From assembly GCA_025506515.1 (NCBI GenBank), contig CM046444.1, positions 122,227,701 to 122,291,700 of the forward strand: a stretch of DNA of 64,000 nt, in the 5' to 3' direction. Under the pieces are notes generated by a model that was not told the origin of the DNA, did no database searches, and was given only the letters and a program-made list of their open reading frames with translations. Source of the stretch: Flaveria trinervia (Eukaryota; Streptophyta; Magnoliopsida; Asterales; Asteraceae). Shown here piece after piece: positions 11,115 through 24,700 of this stretch. The position numbers were made by a program, and so were the translations under genes. Within the stretch, counting starts at the first letter, position 1. Each line of letters opens with the position of its first letter.

Positions 11115-13860
11115 TTTAATATAAAAGTCACCTAATAAAAACGACCCTAAAAACAAAATCCCCCAAAATGTTGGATTTTTGTCAATTAAGATGCACGTCG
11201 GTTTACGTTTGTTGGAATATAATATTATTTAGTGTTTTCGTGACTAAGTTAATCATTTCAAAACAAAATACGAGTTCAATATAAAGGGACTGAGAGTGAC
11301 ATGCTAAACCAGAATAATTGTTCACTTTATACACACTACGTACAATCACTAATGTACAAAGTACAACACTTGGATGCTTTCTTTCTCACCTACTTCAATT
11401 TATTAATTTCAATAACAATAACAATGTGATCGCGTTTTTATGAGTGTTTGTCTTCTATTGTTTTGTAAAAGAACATGATTGAATTTAAATTGAATTTAAT
11501 TAGTGTGATAATTTAGTTTAGATGAAGTAATTATTCTTAAAAAAATATGAGTTGTTGTAATATTTGACCCGACGTACCAAGTGCCATTGTTTGGTTGCTC
11601 ATAAGGAACTTAAAAATATGTTATCTATTGTCTGATGAAAAACTTCTCATGAGTACATCCGTCATGGATTACTCTCACCCATGCACGTATAGAATGTGGA
11701 GCCTCCATCTCAGTTACAACCAATACGCCCAAAACGTATCGGTTGTATTTAATGGGGAACATTCATTAAGATATCACATGAATTTTAAATTGTAGTTGGA
11801 ACCATATGAAAAACTTTATGATAATCTCTGAGCAAAGAAGTCCTAGTTCCACCATTTTAAGCTTGTAAAATATATCAATATTTCATGAAGAATATGGATC
11901 AAAGCCTTAACTGGTGTTCACTAAGTATGTTAGATAAATACTTCTTTTGATTTTAGTTATAATTAACTTGAAAACTAAAACCAAATATTAGTGGAACTAA
12001 CATAAAATATAAAAATTTAAAATATTGTAATCAAGAATCTGATTTATGTACTACTAATATGTTATTGGTTTGGGTTTTGACTTAGAGCTGCTTAGATTCT
12101 AAGTTGGATAAAAACCATCTTAAACTTTTCAATTAATGATTTAATTAACTCAAACTTCTCGCCTTTTTTTTCAATAAAATAGAGAAAAAAATCAAGTTAT
12201 AAGCAAGACCAATTCAAACTAAATGAGACATATATCAATCTATATTATCATAAACAAAACTGTATATAGAAAAAACAATTACTTGATGTCGTCCACTTAT
12301 AGTATAGTTGTATGTCAACTAGTATTAAAGTTTTTTACAACCTTTACTCGCTAAACTTTACCAACATAGTTTCTTTTAGATAGTGTCATGACGTTGACTT
12401 CGATGACTATAGTCAAAATCAGATAATTTTATCAAATTTAATAGAAATATAAAAATTCCTATAATGTATATTAATAAAAATAATAGTTTTGTTGTAACTT
12501 ACTATATCTATAAAAATCATAATATCACAATCAAATTGACCAACCTTCACTAAACTTATTCTTGCGGTTAAGCGGTCTTTAGTTTTGTAATACCTCCAAA
12601 CACCCTCTTAATAGAGTTTGAAAAGCTTAACTCAGATTGGTGTTAGAAACTTAATGCATAATGTACAAGTCAAAACTGCAGGGGAGTTCTGAATTTAGAA
12701 AGTTTAGTTCTGTATTTAGAAACCTTAGTTTGGAGAAGAGGATCACCCACATATACGTCAATTCGTGTACATTATTAGTATGTGCTCATAACGTGTCACA
12801 TAGATCGGTTGAATGTTATTGTTCGTCTTTTTGTCCCTTCTTTAACAGTTATTTGCAATTTAACCCTTTTTAAGCTTTTAGCTGTTTAGCTTTGATAAGT
12901 ATACGGATTTTTTATATACGACATTACAGGCTTAGGTGCTGTTTTATTCTCATTTTTAATCGTTTATATAATTTATATTTTAAATGTCGTACTTTAAATC
13001 CAAATCATTTTATTTTTATTAGTTTCATAAACTTGTATTTTGATATCTAATATAGGTTGGAGCTTGAATATATTCTAGAAACGAAAAGTACAAGGATATT
13101 TAGGACTTGGGATGTTTTTGTTGTTTTATTCGAATCTAATCACATTACTCGAATATAAACCGATTATGAATATACGAGTTTGAATCGGGTTTTAAATTTG
13201 TTTTTAGTTTGATTGACTTCATATCCATCTTTAGAATTTCCGTTGTATACCAAATTCCATTTATTTAAGGACTCATGTTTCGATTCGACAAACACCTTGA
13301 TTTGGAACTTGCATCTATTAAATCTATATGATTATAGAAGAGCGAGGAATAGTGCCATGCAAGAGTTGGCAGTCTGGTGTTCGACTACCAGCTTTTCATT
13401 TTTTTATTTTATCTAACTTACGTCAATGTAAAACACTTGTATGAAGAGAGTAAACACAGAGAGACTGGTTGTCATAGGGTTTTGCACGTGCTTTAAAACC
13501 CCTGTTAAATGGTGACTTAAGTTCAATCCGAAGGGTGGGGGTCTTTCCCTTTTTTTCATAAGCTTATATATGTTTTTCCCGTGCCTTTTTCAGTTTTCTC
13601 TTCTTCATTTTCTTTCTCTTTCCTCTACGTCTTTTAATTTATCATATATGTTGTTGAAGTGTCTAAGTACATGTTATTTTTCTGTTATTTTTCTGTTATT
13701 TTTCGTTGCGTATTTTAACACTCTCATTATAACAACATTCAAAAGTAAAAGGGCTAATATGAACATGAATATAACCTTTTATCTAACGGCAGATGACTAA
13801 CGACGTTAACCTGAAAACCATCTAAAAACGACTTTCGCTCCACCGTAAAGAGAATCTGAT
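11115..13860. other. Intergenic DNA upstream of the RING gene
   Basis: No gene recognised. Near 13340-13395 the sequence agtgccatgcaagagttggc...ggtgttcgactaccagc resembles the A- and B-box spacing of a tRNA-derived SINE, followed by a T-rich run near 13550, but this is weak. The last ~300 bases should include the promoter of the RING gene. Confidence 0.4.
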
Positions 13861-13912
13861 TCTCTCTCTATCACTCTCTCTCACACACAAACACACACAC
13901 ACACACACACAC
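13861..13912. repeat. CT/CA microsatellite in the probable RING-gene 5' leader
   Basis: Imperfect (CT)n is followed by (CA)n. Downstream lie plausible leader exons: a donor aaaag|gtaggg near 13943 and another exon ending cacttcag|gtgatt near 14236. The microsatellite therefore probably lies at or just upstream of the transcription start. Confidence 0.6.
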
Positions 13913-15139
13913 ATCTTCGTGTGGCAATCGAGCGGTTAAAAGGTAGGGTTTGATCATATTATTCATATCACTTTTGCAGATTTCATATTTGATGCATATA
14001 TATAACATGTATTGTATGTGTGCGTATTGAATTCAGTGGTTAACGTGATTAGGTGTGTAATTTTGAGTAGTTATGTGTTAAATTGGAAACTAATATGTTA
14101 ATTAATCGTTTGTCGGCAATAATTTCGGATCTCAGCTCGTTCTGAAGTGTTTGAATCGTGTTTTTAGGGTTTCTTCGACTGAGGACTCGAACTCTCGAAG
14201 CTCTATTTCATTCTGCGAATCAGCGAACACTTCAGGTGATTTTTGGTTCGTTTTGTTGATTTTGTGAGTTTTGTAGCTTCGTGTGGTGTAGTTTTTTGTG
14301 TTTTTGATGGTGGATATGGAAACGAGGCAGAAATTGAATGTGCGGTGAGGTATAGGATCGTGTAGTATTGTTGCTGGAGTAATTAGGTTTTTGTTGAATT
14401 TACCGTGATGAGTTTCTATCGTTTCTGGTTACATGTTAATTGAATTGCGTTAATACTTGGCTAATAGCTATTAACATTCGATGTTGCATGTGGTAGCAAT
14501 TTGTATTTAGTGTTGAAGGGAAATCATTATTAAAAAGGTAATTTGGTCGTGTATTGTTGTGTTATATTAGGGCACTCTGATTGACTATTTCATCACTGTA
14601 ACAACCATCTCATCATAGGCAGTTGTGCTTTGCACATTTCAGGAGAATAAACCATTTGATTTATCAGGTCATCTTCTGTTTAAATGAGCGTGTAACAATG
14701 GCTAAAATGATACTTTGGTTTAAAAGTATGAGAGAATATATACATTTCTTCAATAGACTATTTAATTCTTTACTTATCTATGGAAAGACATATATATGTT
14801 TCAATAATTGCGTCTATTGGTTCCGGTTAGTTTCATTTAAAATTGCCTAAACCTTCCTTCCATGAGGAGAAATGGATCTAGCTTTAACGCCTTTACTTAC
14901 TCCTTTTGCGTTGTGTCAGTTTGTTGAATTCATGTAAAGCTGCAAAAGTAGATTTTGTGTCCCTTTTAGTTGCAGGTTTACATGTGGATTTGTTTAATTT
15001 ATATTACGAGCTTTAATCTTTAACATTTATTAATAAATATTCAGATTTCAGAGGAAAACAATAGCTGGTACCAGTGAGAACATATTGTAATCTCTATTGG
15101 GACTGCTGGTTATCATTTCAAGCTTTCATGTGAGTGAAG

Positions 15140-16577
15140 ATGGGGTCTGCCTGTTGCGTTGCTGCTAGAGACAGAACTATAACAGATCGATCCACTAGTG
15201 ATGTTATTACAAGAAATGATCGGTATTCGCCATCATGGAGCTTTAGGTGGGATAATCGGGGGCGTGTAGCAGGTGAAGAGTCATCCGTTAGCGATAGATT
15301 GGACAATAAATCTCATACAACTGTTGAAACCGCTTATGCGACAGAAGGCAGTCCATTGGACAGTTCTAGAAGCCTGACGTGGCAAAAATCACCACTTTCT
15401 GAAGAAACCGCGCTTCCTCAGTTAGGTGAGTTCATATTAACGTAAAAAAACGACATTATGTATTTGGATTTTACGAGCATTGTTAGTATCTTGATCCTGT
15501 TGCCAGTTATAGTTGGCTATTTTGGTTTATTTTTTACAGCTGTCAGTCACAACTCCCATGAATTGGTTTTTCATTTTATGTTTCAAGGGTTATTTTATAC
15601 AGTTCCATGTGTAGCCCATCCGAACTCCAATGTGAAGTTGGTTAACTTGGTCCACTTTTCTTGGGTCAAAACATCTTGATTCTATTTATGGACCCACTTA
15701 AAACATCTTTAGCACTTTACTGGTCTGCTGAATTCATGCGTGAAAGTTGTCTTATTTAGCCACATATTTATGTTATCACCAGCAACTTTGCAATGTGGAG
15801 TGGATTGAAAAAGATTGGTTGAAACAAATACTGGTACATGAAAATGCATCTTTTCCTGGCATCCTGTCTATAATTTTGAACCAATTAAGCATAGAAAACA
15901 ATTATTGAAGCATAGGTTTTTATATTCTTTTCATTTTCGAGACCCAGTTAAACAAATGGGAATATGGGACAACTCAAATATGCTTCAAAGGTATATAATC
16001 AGATTTAATCTTATAGTTGGACATTCGAAGATTGTCTATACAAGATTGTGGTATCAGGACTTCAGTAAATCTTTCCATCTGTGAAATTGTGCTGCAAAGA
16101 TGTACTACTTGCCCACATGGCTAGAAATCTAACTACGGAGTTATGGTTTGCGTGTTATTAGTTTTATTATTAGCAGGTTCGGTGGTGTAACTAATGAATC
16201 AAGTTTACATTTTATGGAATGTGTGATTTTTTACACTCTGTAGAAATTAAATGGCTGAATGACTCAAGCATCTTGAGGGACTAAGTGATACAAATAGGTG
16301 GATATTGTAGGTCAAATGGTTGTCTACCTGTATTAGTCATATTCCGAACTTATTTTCTCATACTACCTTTAATCATAAGAAAGTAACCATGTTATAAGGT
16401 TAATGCATGCCATATTGTTATCATTATATAGTAAACATGATTCATTTGTTGGTCCTTGCAGATATGTTGAATTCCAAGAATCTTCATGAGGTGAGTTACA
16501 AAACAATTTGGAATTTATAAAGGGTTGATCTCATGTATTTCTCCCTTAAAAGTTCAAAATTTCACACACACACACAC

Positions 16578-16623
<46 letters not shown>

Positions 16624-18396
16624 GGAGAGAGAGACCTGGGAGCATGTGAAAACAACATTTGGTGAGATAACCTGAAAACGCTATACAAAGTTATTTTTGA
16701 AAAAGAAAAAAAAATTATATCACTATTTTTATCATTAGAAAATGATAATAGATCTCTTTTCTGAAAAATGCCAAATTTCACTGTGTAGTTAACAGAATTT
16801 TCACTTGATTTTCAGTGATTTATTATTTTAACAAAAGCACCTCGTAAATCACCGTATGTTTATTTAATATGTGGATTGCAAAACAACGTTAATTTCATAA
16901 GGTGGAACAAGGTGTTAAGGTTTGTTCCCACCGTTCACACCAAAACCCAACAATATGTGTATGTGTGTGTATATGCTGCCGTCACGGTTCTCTAATAAAA
17001 CTGTTTTTGTAATGAACTTGTTCCTGTGTATATGAACAATTGTAATTTATCCATTTCATAGTAGACATCATAAAGTCGGTTAATTGAATAAACTAATAGA
17101 ACATTATGCCGTTAGATGATTTACAATAATAACTTCTCATATTAGCTATTAAGTGAAACATATTGTTTCTATCAATATGATAAATAATAACTTCTCATAT
17201 TAGTTATTAAGTGAAACATATTGTTTTTAAGTAATCAATATGAGTTTACTTTCTATGAAATTGATAAATATGATAATTTTAGTGTTTCTGAAAGGTAAAT
17301 ATGATATTATGAATATTTGAACTTTTAGAAGGATGCTGGTGAGATTAATCCTCCTATAATACTTTTTAATTTCACATTTCCCTTCAAGCTTTATCTCCTT
17401 TACTCTATATGCATTACTCAGGTTAAAGATTCAAGGGGAACCCAAACTCCAGTAGCTTTGGAACTGTCGCCAACCAAAATGTTAACACCAGCACATTCAA
17501 TTTCATCCTTGTCAGCATCTCCTTTGTCTTCTTCCCAAAGTTTAACACCAGCACATTCAATTTCATCCTTGTCAGCATCTCCTTTGTCTTCTTCCCAAAG
17601 TCAACTCATGCCCATGTCAAGTTTGACTCCCTCAAGATGGGCCCGTCGCTCGCCTGGTCACCACCATCTATTACGCCAAGTATCAGATAGCCGAATTCGA
17701 GGCATGATGTCACCAAATCTTTCTATATCTGAAGATGGCTCTCCTTTTATGCACCACCCTGGGTTGACCAATAAGTCAAACCTTGGGTCCCATGGAGGAT
17801 CATCAGATGGTTGGTCAAATAGAGATAGATGGTCTTTTGATAGCGAGGCTATGAGCTTTAGTCGTGATAGAATTAGCCGATCTAGTGCTATGGCTTCTTC
17901 CTCTCCAACCATTGAGATTATGACATGTGCCATCTGCTCCAAGCTTTTAACCGAACGGTCCTCTTGGAGTAGCCGTAAATTCATGGCTAATAACGGGCTT
18001 CCTGTTGTTTCTGTTCTGATTTGTGGGCATGTATATCATGCAGAGTGTTTGGAAAATATGACATCTGAGATTAATAAGTATGACCCGGCGTGTCCTGTTT
18101 GTACTTTGGGAGAGAAAAAGCTTATCAAGTTGTCAGCTGAAATGGATTTCAAGGGTAAAATTGGAAAGAAATTAAGTCGCCGGGTGGTGGATGGTAGCAA
18201 TTCTGTTATTTTTAATCAGTTCACGAGTGGCAGAGGTCCCATGATGGGGTCAAGTTCCAGCATGAAAAGCTCTACAAGTACAGAAAAACCGTTTTTAAAG
18301 AGACATTTTTCTTTCGGATACAAACCTAGCAGATCTATTTCAGACAATGGTTTCTGGAAAAAGAGATTTTTCTGGTCAAAATCAAGCAAGGAGTGA
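15140..18396 (+). CDS. RING-H2 zinc-finger protein, putative membrane-anchored E3 ubiquitin ligase
   Basis: Three coding exons (15140-15425, 16462-16490, 17422-18396) join in frame to 429 residues. The ATG at 15140 is preferred because it yields MGSACC: Gly2 is a potential N-myristoylation site and Cys5/Cys6 potential palmitoylation sites, implying membrane attachment. A WSFRWDNRGRVAGEE block (about residues 34-48) and a long Ser-rich region follow. The RING lies near residues 274-332: C274-x2-C277, C306-x-H308-x2-H311-x2-C314, C329-x2-C332, with an unusually long 28-residue first loop. The C-terminus is basic and aromatic (KKRFFWSK). RING-H2 domains recruit E2 enzymes; the substrate is unknown. 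Residues 126-145 are perfectly duplicated as 146-165. At least one leader intron is likely, with the last acceptor near 15043. It resembles uncharacterised plant RING/U-box superfamily proteins, so no symbol is given. Confidence 0.88.
16563..16623. repeat. Palindromic (AC)n(AT)n(GT)n(AT)n microsatellite
   Basis: A run of about eight AC units, an AT core and about eleven GT units, then another AT tract, lie in intron 2 of the RING gene. The AC and GT arms are complementary, so the array can fold into a hairpin. Confidence 0.85.
17128..17229. repeat. Two-copy 58-bp direct repeat in a RING-gene intron
   Basis: aataacttctcatattag at 17128 recurs at 17186, and the match continues through ctattaagtgaaacatattgttt with a single difference. 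It lies just upstream of the last coding exon. Confidence 0.8.
17482..17601 (+). repeat. Perfect 60-bp in-frame tandem duplication in the RING gene
   Basis: Bases 17482-17541 are repeated without a mismatch as 17542-17601. Each unit encodes 20 residues starting LTPAHSISS. The frame is kept, so the protein gains one extra Ser-rich unit. Identity at synonymous positions means the duplication is recent or maintained by slippage or conversion. Confidence 0.95.
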
Positions 18397-21300
18397 GGTT
18401 TTTCACTTCTAAAAAGGTACCTGTCTCTTCTTTAATTGTTATTATTTTTATTTTAAAAAGATATTAGTATGAGTATGAGGTGAATCATACACTATACAAG
18501 TTACTTCCTACACCACTTTCACTATCGTGTGTTGTTGCAACTCCACCTTGTGATGTGTGAAATAAATTGTGTAGTGTGCAATGAATCTCCTAGTGTAAAT
18601 GCGGGGCTTTCTTTGTTACCTTGGTTATTTTATAACAATCACTCTGTCCATCCGAAAATAATTTTGCATAAATGAAGAAAACCTGTATGGTTTAAAACAT
18701 ATTGCCTCTAATGATGTTTTTATTACCAGAGTGCAAATTTTACCCATAATGTATTTAAGATACTTTGCCTTGGAAAACTTGCAAATCTATTGATAAATAG
18801 TTATTTAAGGGTAAAATGAGTATAAATTTGTAACTATTAATTTTTAAAAGGAGCAATTATTTTGGGACAGTAAAAATAAGGATGTGGGCAGCAGGGCGGT
18901 GACATTACTTTTTACGATTGGATTTATATTGATCCTTAACCATAGAGGTGGCATGATGGACGGGTTGGGTAGATCAAGTAGTTGATCGAAATGAGTTTGG
19001 GTTAAAACCGTTCATTTGTGGTACCACTGTACGAGTCAAGTTGGATCATGCTGACCCGCCAACACATTTGTCCATTGTTAGATCTTTTCATAAACAAGGA
19101 TTGCATTAATTATGATTATAAATATAACTTTTGTCCCTTATTAGCTAAAAAATTATCATTTGGCCTCTATTGGAACACTTGGAAAGTGATACGATTGATG
19201 TATTACAAAGTCATGGCGAAGCGATGAGTTTTGTATCACTCGTGTCATGTATTCTGTGTACGCACTTGCTATTGCAACTCCTTAAACTGTTTTGTCCATT
19301 CCTCACCTTTGGCTCTTTATTAACCCACAACGCATATAGGAGTCAGGTTAAGCGGCTTCACTGGGTTTCTTGTGTTGTGGATTGATTATAAGCAAACTGA
19401 GCTCAGGGAAGAGTGGCATCCTGCTACACGGGATCATTGCTGACCAAACTCAGCCAATTTCCAAACACGTGTTAACAATTTCACACAAATGCAACGTTGA
19501 GTCTGCAAAGTACGGCAAGAGTGACTTAACATACAATTTCACACAAATAAATCTAATAGCCAGTTCTTTATGCAATTAAAAAAACACTTAGGAGGACTTT
19601 TTGTGCATTCAATGTGTTATGTATTCTGCTGTAGAAAACTATTCAAACATAACCAAACGATCAACCTATTCATTGGTAAATAGGTCACTCTAGAATGAAT
19701 AGAAGTGGTGTGAACAAATGTTTTTTTATAGTTATTTTGTGGATGTTAATCTCTTTGCTGACGGCAATGACTCATTAATTCTCGTGATTTTGTAGGTAGC
19801 CGATTGATACTTTTAAAACAAAGACATAATGTTTCTTTTTCACCTTCATCAATGCGGGCAACGGAATTGTGTTGGCTCCAAAGGACAGTTCAAATAGGTG
19901 AATACATATGATACAACTGGGAAAAATAATATGAATTTAGATTTATTCATTTTCTTTTATTTTATTTCGAATTGTAAAGTATTATGATTTGTATGTTGTA
20001 TTCTTGAGTTGAAATGGGGATAGTGTGCATGCATTGCCCAAAGTTCATAGGTTGGTTGCTTAATAATATGTTTGGGTTTCGAGTATGGTTGCTTATCATT
20101 TGGGTATCATTCTCATTTGTCGTAGGCTGAAATGTTATACTAGATATTTCACTAATTACCTTAGGCTTGTTGGAAAAGTTCTAATGATTAAGGGTTTTAA
20201 GTCTAACGGGCTCACGGCCAGCCAACAAAATTTACAAAAAGGGTAGATCATAGTAATATTAATGTGCATTAGAAAGGTGTTTCTCCCAAGTTCAAGTATG
20301 ATGGTGGATTGAAGTATAAATCTAACGATGTCAATGTGTTAGAAAGTTGTGGAGTGGTTTAATGATTCAATTCTCATAATGGACAAAGATGTAGATCATG
20401 GTATAAAGGTCATGTTTAGAACTCATGGTTGATAAAAGATGTAAATTTAGAAGAATGATGGGAGGGTTTGCAAGTAACTGGTTAAAAAAAGACATTATTA
20501 ACTCTTATATGGGTCTTACTGTATCGTATTGATCCAACACTCGTGTTTGTTGTCAAGATCATAATCAGTATGTGATGATTTAGGGGTCCATCTCCATTAA
20601 AAGTTAACGTAAATTCTTATTTTTGTTAGCATTTCCACACGTCTAAGTTTTGATAAATTTTTGAAGGATGACAAGTATCTTTTAAAAACCTTTATAGAGT
20701 ACATCTATTTTGAACAAGCATGAAACCTATATATAATTATTGGATCTAGAAAATTTTCATATAATTTAAGAATATGTTTAGTTTTCTATAGTATGCAGTA
20801 CCAACTCTTAAAAATTACGTAGTATTAAAATAGTAATATGATCTTTGAATAACATGATTTTCAACATGATTTATGATGCAACTGTTCTAGCTTGTTTTGA
20901 GAACTCTCAACCGCATTTGATTTTTTTAATGTTTAATAGAATAACTCACTTTTAAATCTTACTCCTAAATCTACATATTATGTTTAATATGAGACAAATT
21001 CTCAAGCACTTAGAGAACGGTTTCCAAATGGACATTTTTGTGGTATGACACATCCTTTATCAGAGAGGTTGAGAGTTCATATCATATAAGACCCAAGCAT
21101 AGGTAATTAGTAAAACTAGCTTAGAAGTTGTGCTTTAAAAGACCACTTAAAAGAGATATTTCTCCACAACTTGTTTAAGTCATTTCATTACTGTTTGTCG
21201 CCCAAAAGAATATAGAACAAGTGTAAATATAATAGCCATTTCAACTCTACTAAATTCAAAAGTAAACAGGTTTAAATCACCACCCACATCAAGGCATGAA

Positions 21301-21785
21301 CCATCACAAACAGCACGCATATAAACACATTCAAATCGATAAAACGGAACAAATTTCACAGATTACAAGATAGAGAAGACCATCAGAAATGGTGTCTGAT
21401 CACAATACATAATATAACATAAACCCTAGTTTTGAAAAAGATGATGCATTGCTAGCTTATATTACCTGTCTCTTTCTCTTCTCTCAGACTGAACATTAAT
21501 AGCAATTAAGGTACAGAATCACCAACCGATGGTCGGGATTTAATCACACCAGTTTTTAAGAAAAAGTTAAAAAGTCCCTGTTGTTACAGCCTTCAGGTTC
21601 GGTTCTACTTACACCAAAATCAAATCCTAAGTTTCATGCATAAAGCTAGCAACAAAAACAAGTCAACAATTATAAAAAAAGCGAATCCTTTTTCACCTGA
21701 TATCGAGCCTTTTACTGAAGCGCAACAAAAAGTTTGACCCGTCGCTGCACCATTCCTCGACAATGACATAGATTAGAGCCTCAAA
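18397..21785. other. Intergenic DNA between convergent RING and SAE2 genes
   Basis: The left part holds the RING 3' UTR, possibly with a 3' UTR intron donor (aaaag|gtacct near 18417). Around 18940-19060 there is a GGGTTGGGT / tgacccgcc fragment of a dispersed repeat also seen in introns of the neighbouring genes. The right part (about 21400-21785) is the probable SAE2 3' UTR. No other gene recognised. Confidence 0.5.
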
Positions 21786-24700
21786 TTACTTGCAACTGTC
21801 AATGATGTCATCATTCCCGTCATCAAGCATAACGACGACATCACCATTGCTTTCCGGTTGATCAGGAAATTTTTTAGCCCGTTTTTTGTCAACTGAGGTT
21901 TCAGTATTTGGTGCATCAGACAATTTTCTTTTCTTTCCTCCTGTTGGAATTGTTTCGATTCCAGTTTCTACTATTGACAGCTCATCATCGTCTTCCATGA
22001 CATCAGGTGCTGACTTGGATGTAGATGATGTGCTGGCACCATTGTTGTCAGTAGCATCCTTATTGCTTTCGGCTGCAGGAGCTGGGGTCCATCCATGAAG
22101 AACCATTCCATCAGGTTCCTTCTCTTCATCAAATTCCTCTCTGAGGTATGTACAAATGATTCAGAATTTAGGTGGTTTTACAAAAGACTAGACTAAAAAC
22201 AAGTCAAATGAGCTAAACAGGTCAAAAGTCCCTAAAGTGTGTTTTTAATGCACAAGACCTAAATAGCTATATCCACTTAATTATGATATCACTGATACTA
22301 TTCAAGTTCGGTAACTTATTTAATACACTTCACAGGTACGTTTATCTAATCAAACTGATTTAAACCAGGCAAAAAAAACAGCTAATTAGGTTTAATGAAA
22401 CTGGTAAAAAGGGCTAAACTGGTCAAAAGTCACGTGAAGTGCATTGTTAACGTAAAAACTCCTACGTCAATTCATCCAAATATTTTGGTTAATAGAATTA
22501 TTGGATTTCTGTAAATCATATACCCATTTCTCTATAAAAACTTCACATTCTTATACAAGATTAGTTTCAGGCCCATCCCGACCCGACACTAAAAAGTTAC
22601 TCGGTTTTGATGTGTTCCGCAACCGAACTAACCCGCCTATTCACCACCTTTAATTTTAAATGTTCTTAATAAGAAAAGTATAGTGGACCCAACACAAGTA
22701 AAGATTGATGATAATCCGTTAAACCCACACAAACCTGTGCTTGATATTGATTTTGCATACAAGCTCTTGTTGAAGATCCTCAACTGTAATTATTGTTCCC
22801 CCAGTGATTGCGTATGGAAGCTCAGATAACACCTTTGAGATGAATATAAAGATACATATAAATTACAAATACTTCAGCACATGTGACAAACTGGCAATTT
22901 GAACCAGTTATCTTAAATACAAGATGACTTGGGTTATATCTTATCCCAGTGGGTCAAATAAGTTTATGGAAGAAAAAAACTGGCTAAAAGTAAATTACGT
23001 CAAAAGTTAAACCCATACTGCCCGAACTTTAACAAATTAGCTCCCAAACTTTAGTAAACATGCCACTTTAGCCGGTTTGACGGTTTAGAACATGGAACCG
23101 ACGGTGTAAACCAAACTTTGAATCAACCATTAACTTTTTTAACTTTTATATGTTTGAAATGAACATTTATGCATATGTGTTGTATTAATGAATCATCACC
23201 GTTTAATAAAAACTACTACCATCTCAATGGTGTGTATTTTTTAGTAAAATTCATAAAGACAACAGCTACCCCTTCCAAAAAAAATATAAATGCATACCTT
23301 CTCGAGATTTGCTGCATAATTAGCCACCATGTCTTCTTCCAAATCATCACCAACTTCATACAGAAGACCTGACCCGTGAGTGATTAATGGCAAACTCATA
23401 CCAAGTTTTGATGTAACAACTTTCTCCACCAGATCTTTCAGCTTTGCACGGTGGGTATTCACTTCAAGCAATAATGGTGTCTGTTCTCCAAGTTAGATGA
23501 ATTTAATTCTAGTAAAAGATACATGAAGGACATAGACAGCGAAGAGTATACATATTATGCTTTTATAAGCCGAATGTGTCACAAGCTTTTAGGTTTTATC
23601 TATAGAAATGATAATGTTAAAACTTACCTCAGAACAAACATAGCAAGATTTATTTGGCTCAAACGGCTCCACAGGCATAAGAAGCATCTTCCTAGATGGA
23701 TGCTGAAGACAATATGTCATTCTGCAAAATTACTTAAAATCATGTCAAGAAGTTGAGACAATCTCAGCCCATTTACTTGTGAATGGGTCGATTGGAGTTG
23801 TGTTCTATTCCAGACAAAGCACATAAAAAGATTTAGCTAGAAGTTACATAAGTCGGACTGGTTACAAAGGTTGAAAATCGCACAAAGCCACAAAGTGAAT
23901 TTTTTATTGTATTGAACCTCCTAAAGTGCCTTATTCAAACGTTACTGTGACAAAATAATTTTTATACAACAAAATTGTTTTTATAAACAATATATATAAT
24001 AAGAAAACAGAACAAATTATTATTTAAAACTCAAAAAAACTTTGATTGTGTTGTCATAAAAAGAACTCTTAGGTGGACAAAAAAACAGATAAGTTATTCG
24101 AATAAATGATAATAGGTTGCATGCATAAAACGTTTATGTTTATCCCCTAAATAGCTAAATTTATATTTAGCCAGTTTAGCTGAATAAATAATCAGTCAGG
24201 TCATACAGGTGACATTGTCGTAAATTTTAACACGTTAATTATTTTTTAAAAATTTAAAGCATGAACAAAACATATTCAGGCAAACAATCCAACCCGTTCT
24301 GTTTCAGCTACATTAAAACTTGCCCATTTCATCACAAACAAGGCTGGCAATTCCCGACCTCTTTATGACATATTTAAACATGTCTAATAAAAGAATATTA
24401 TTTGTTTCTTTACATTTTTCAGAATAATTATTAATCAGGAGGCTAGACTGCATAATTTGACATTCTTGGTTCGTAAAAACATATAAAAAATTATAGGCAT
24501 AATATATAGGTAGTTAAACAAGTCTTTTGCATATTTGATACGTAAGTTATACGCATCATCTCTAATTTGTTAAACAAGATAAGACCTCTTTTGCCAACCC
24601 TAATCACAAACATGTTTTTAACCTGTTACCCAGCTTGTCATATTGCCGCATTTAAGTATAATTAGGAGCTTAAGAAGTGTGTATTGAAGGCAAGTTTGAG

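Noticed and set aside
17658..17984. Antisense 108-codon ORF in the RING exon
   Set aside because: Shadow of the sense coding exon, with no family features.
18940..19060. GGGTTGGGT / tgacccgcc stretches here and in introns near 22600, 41000 and 51800 as regulatory sites
   Set aside because: They recur in several unrelated places in both orientations and are best explained as fragments of a dispersed repeat.
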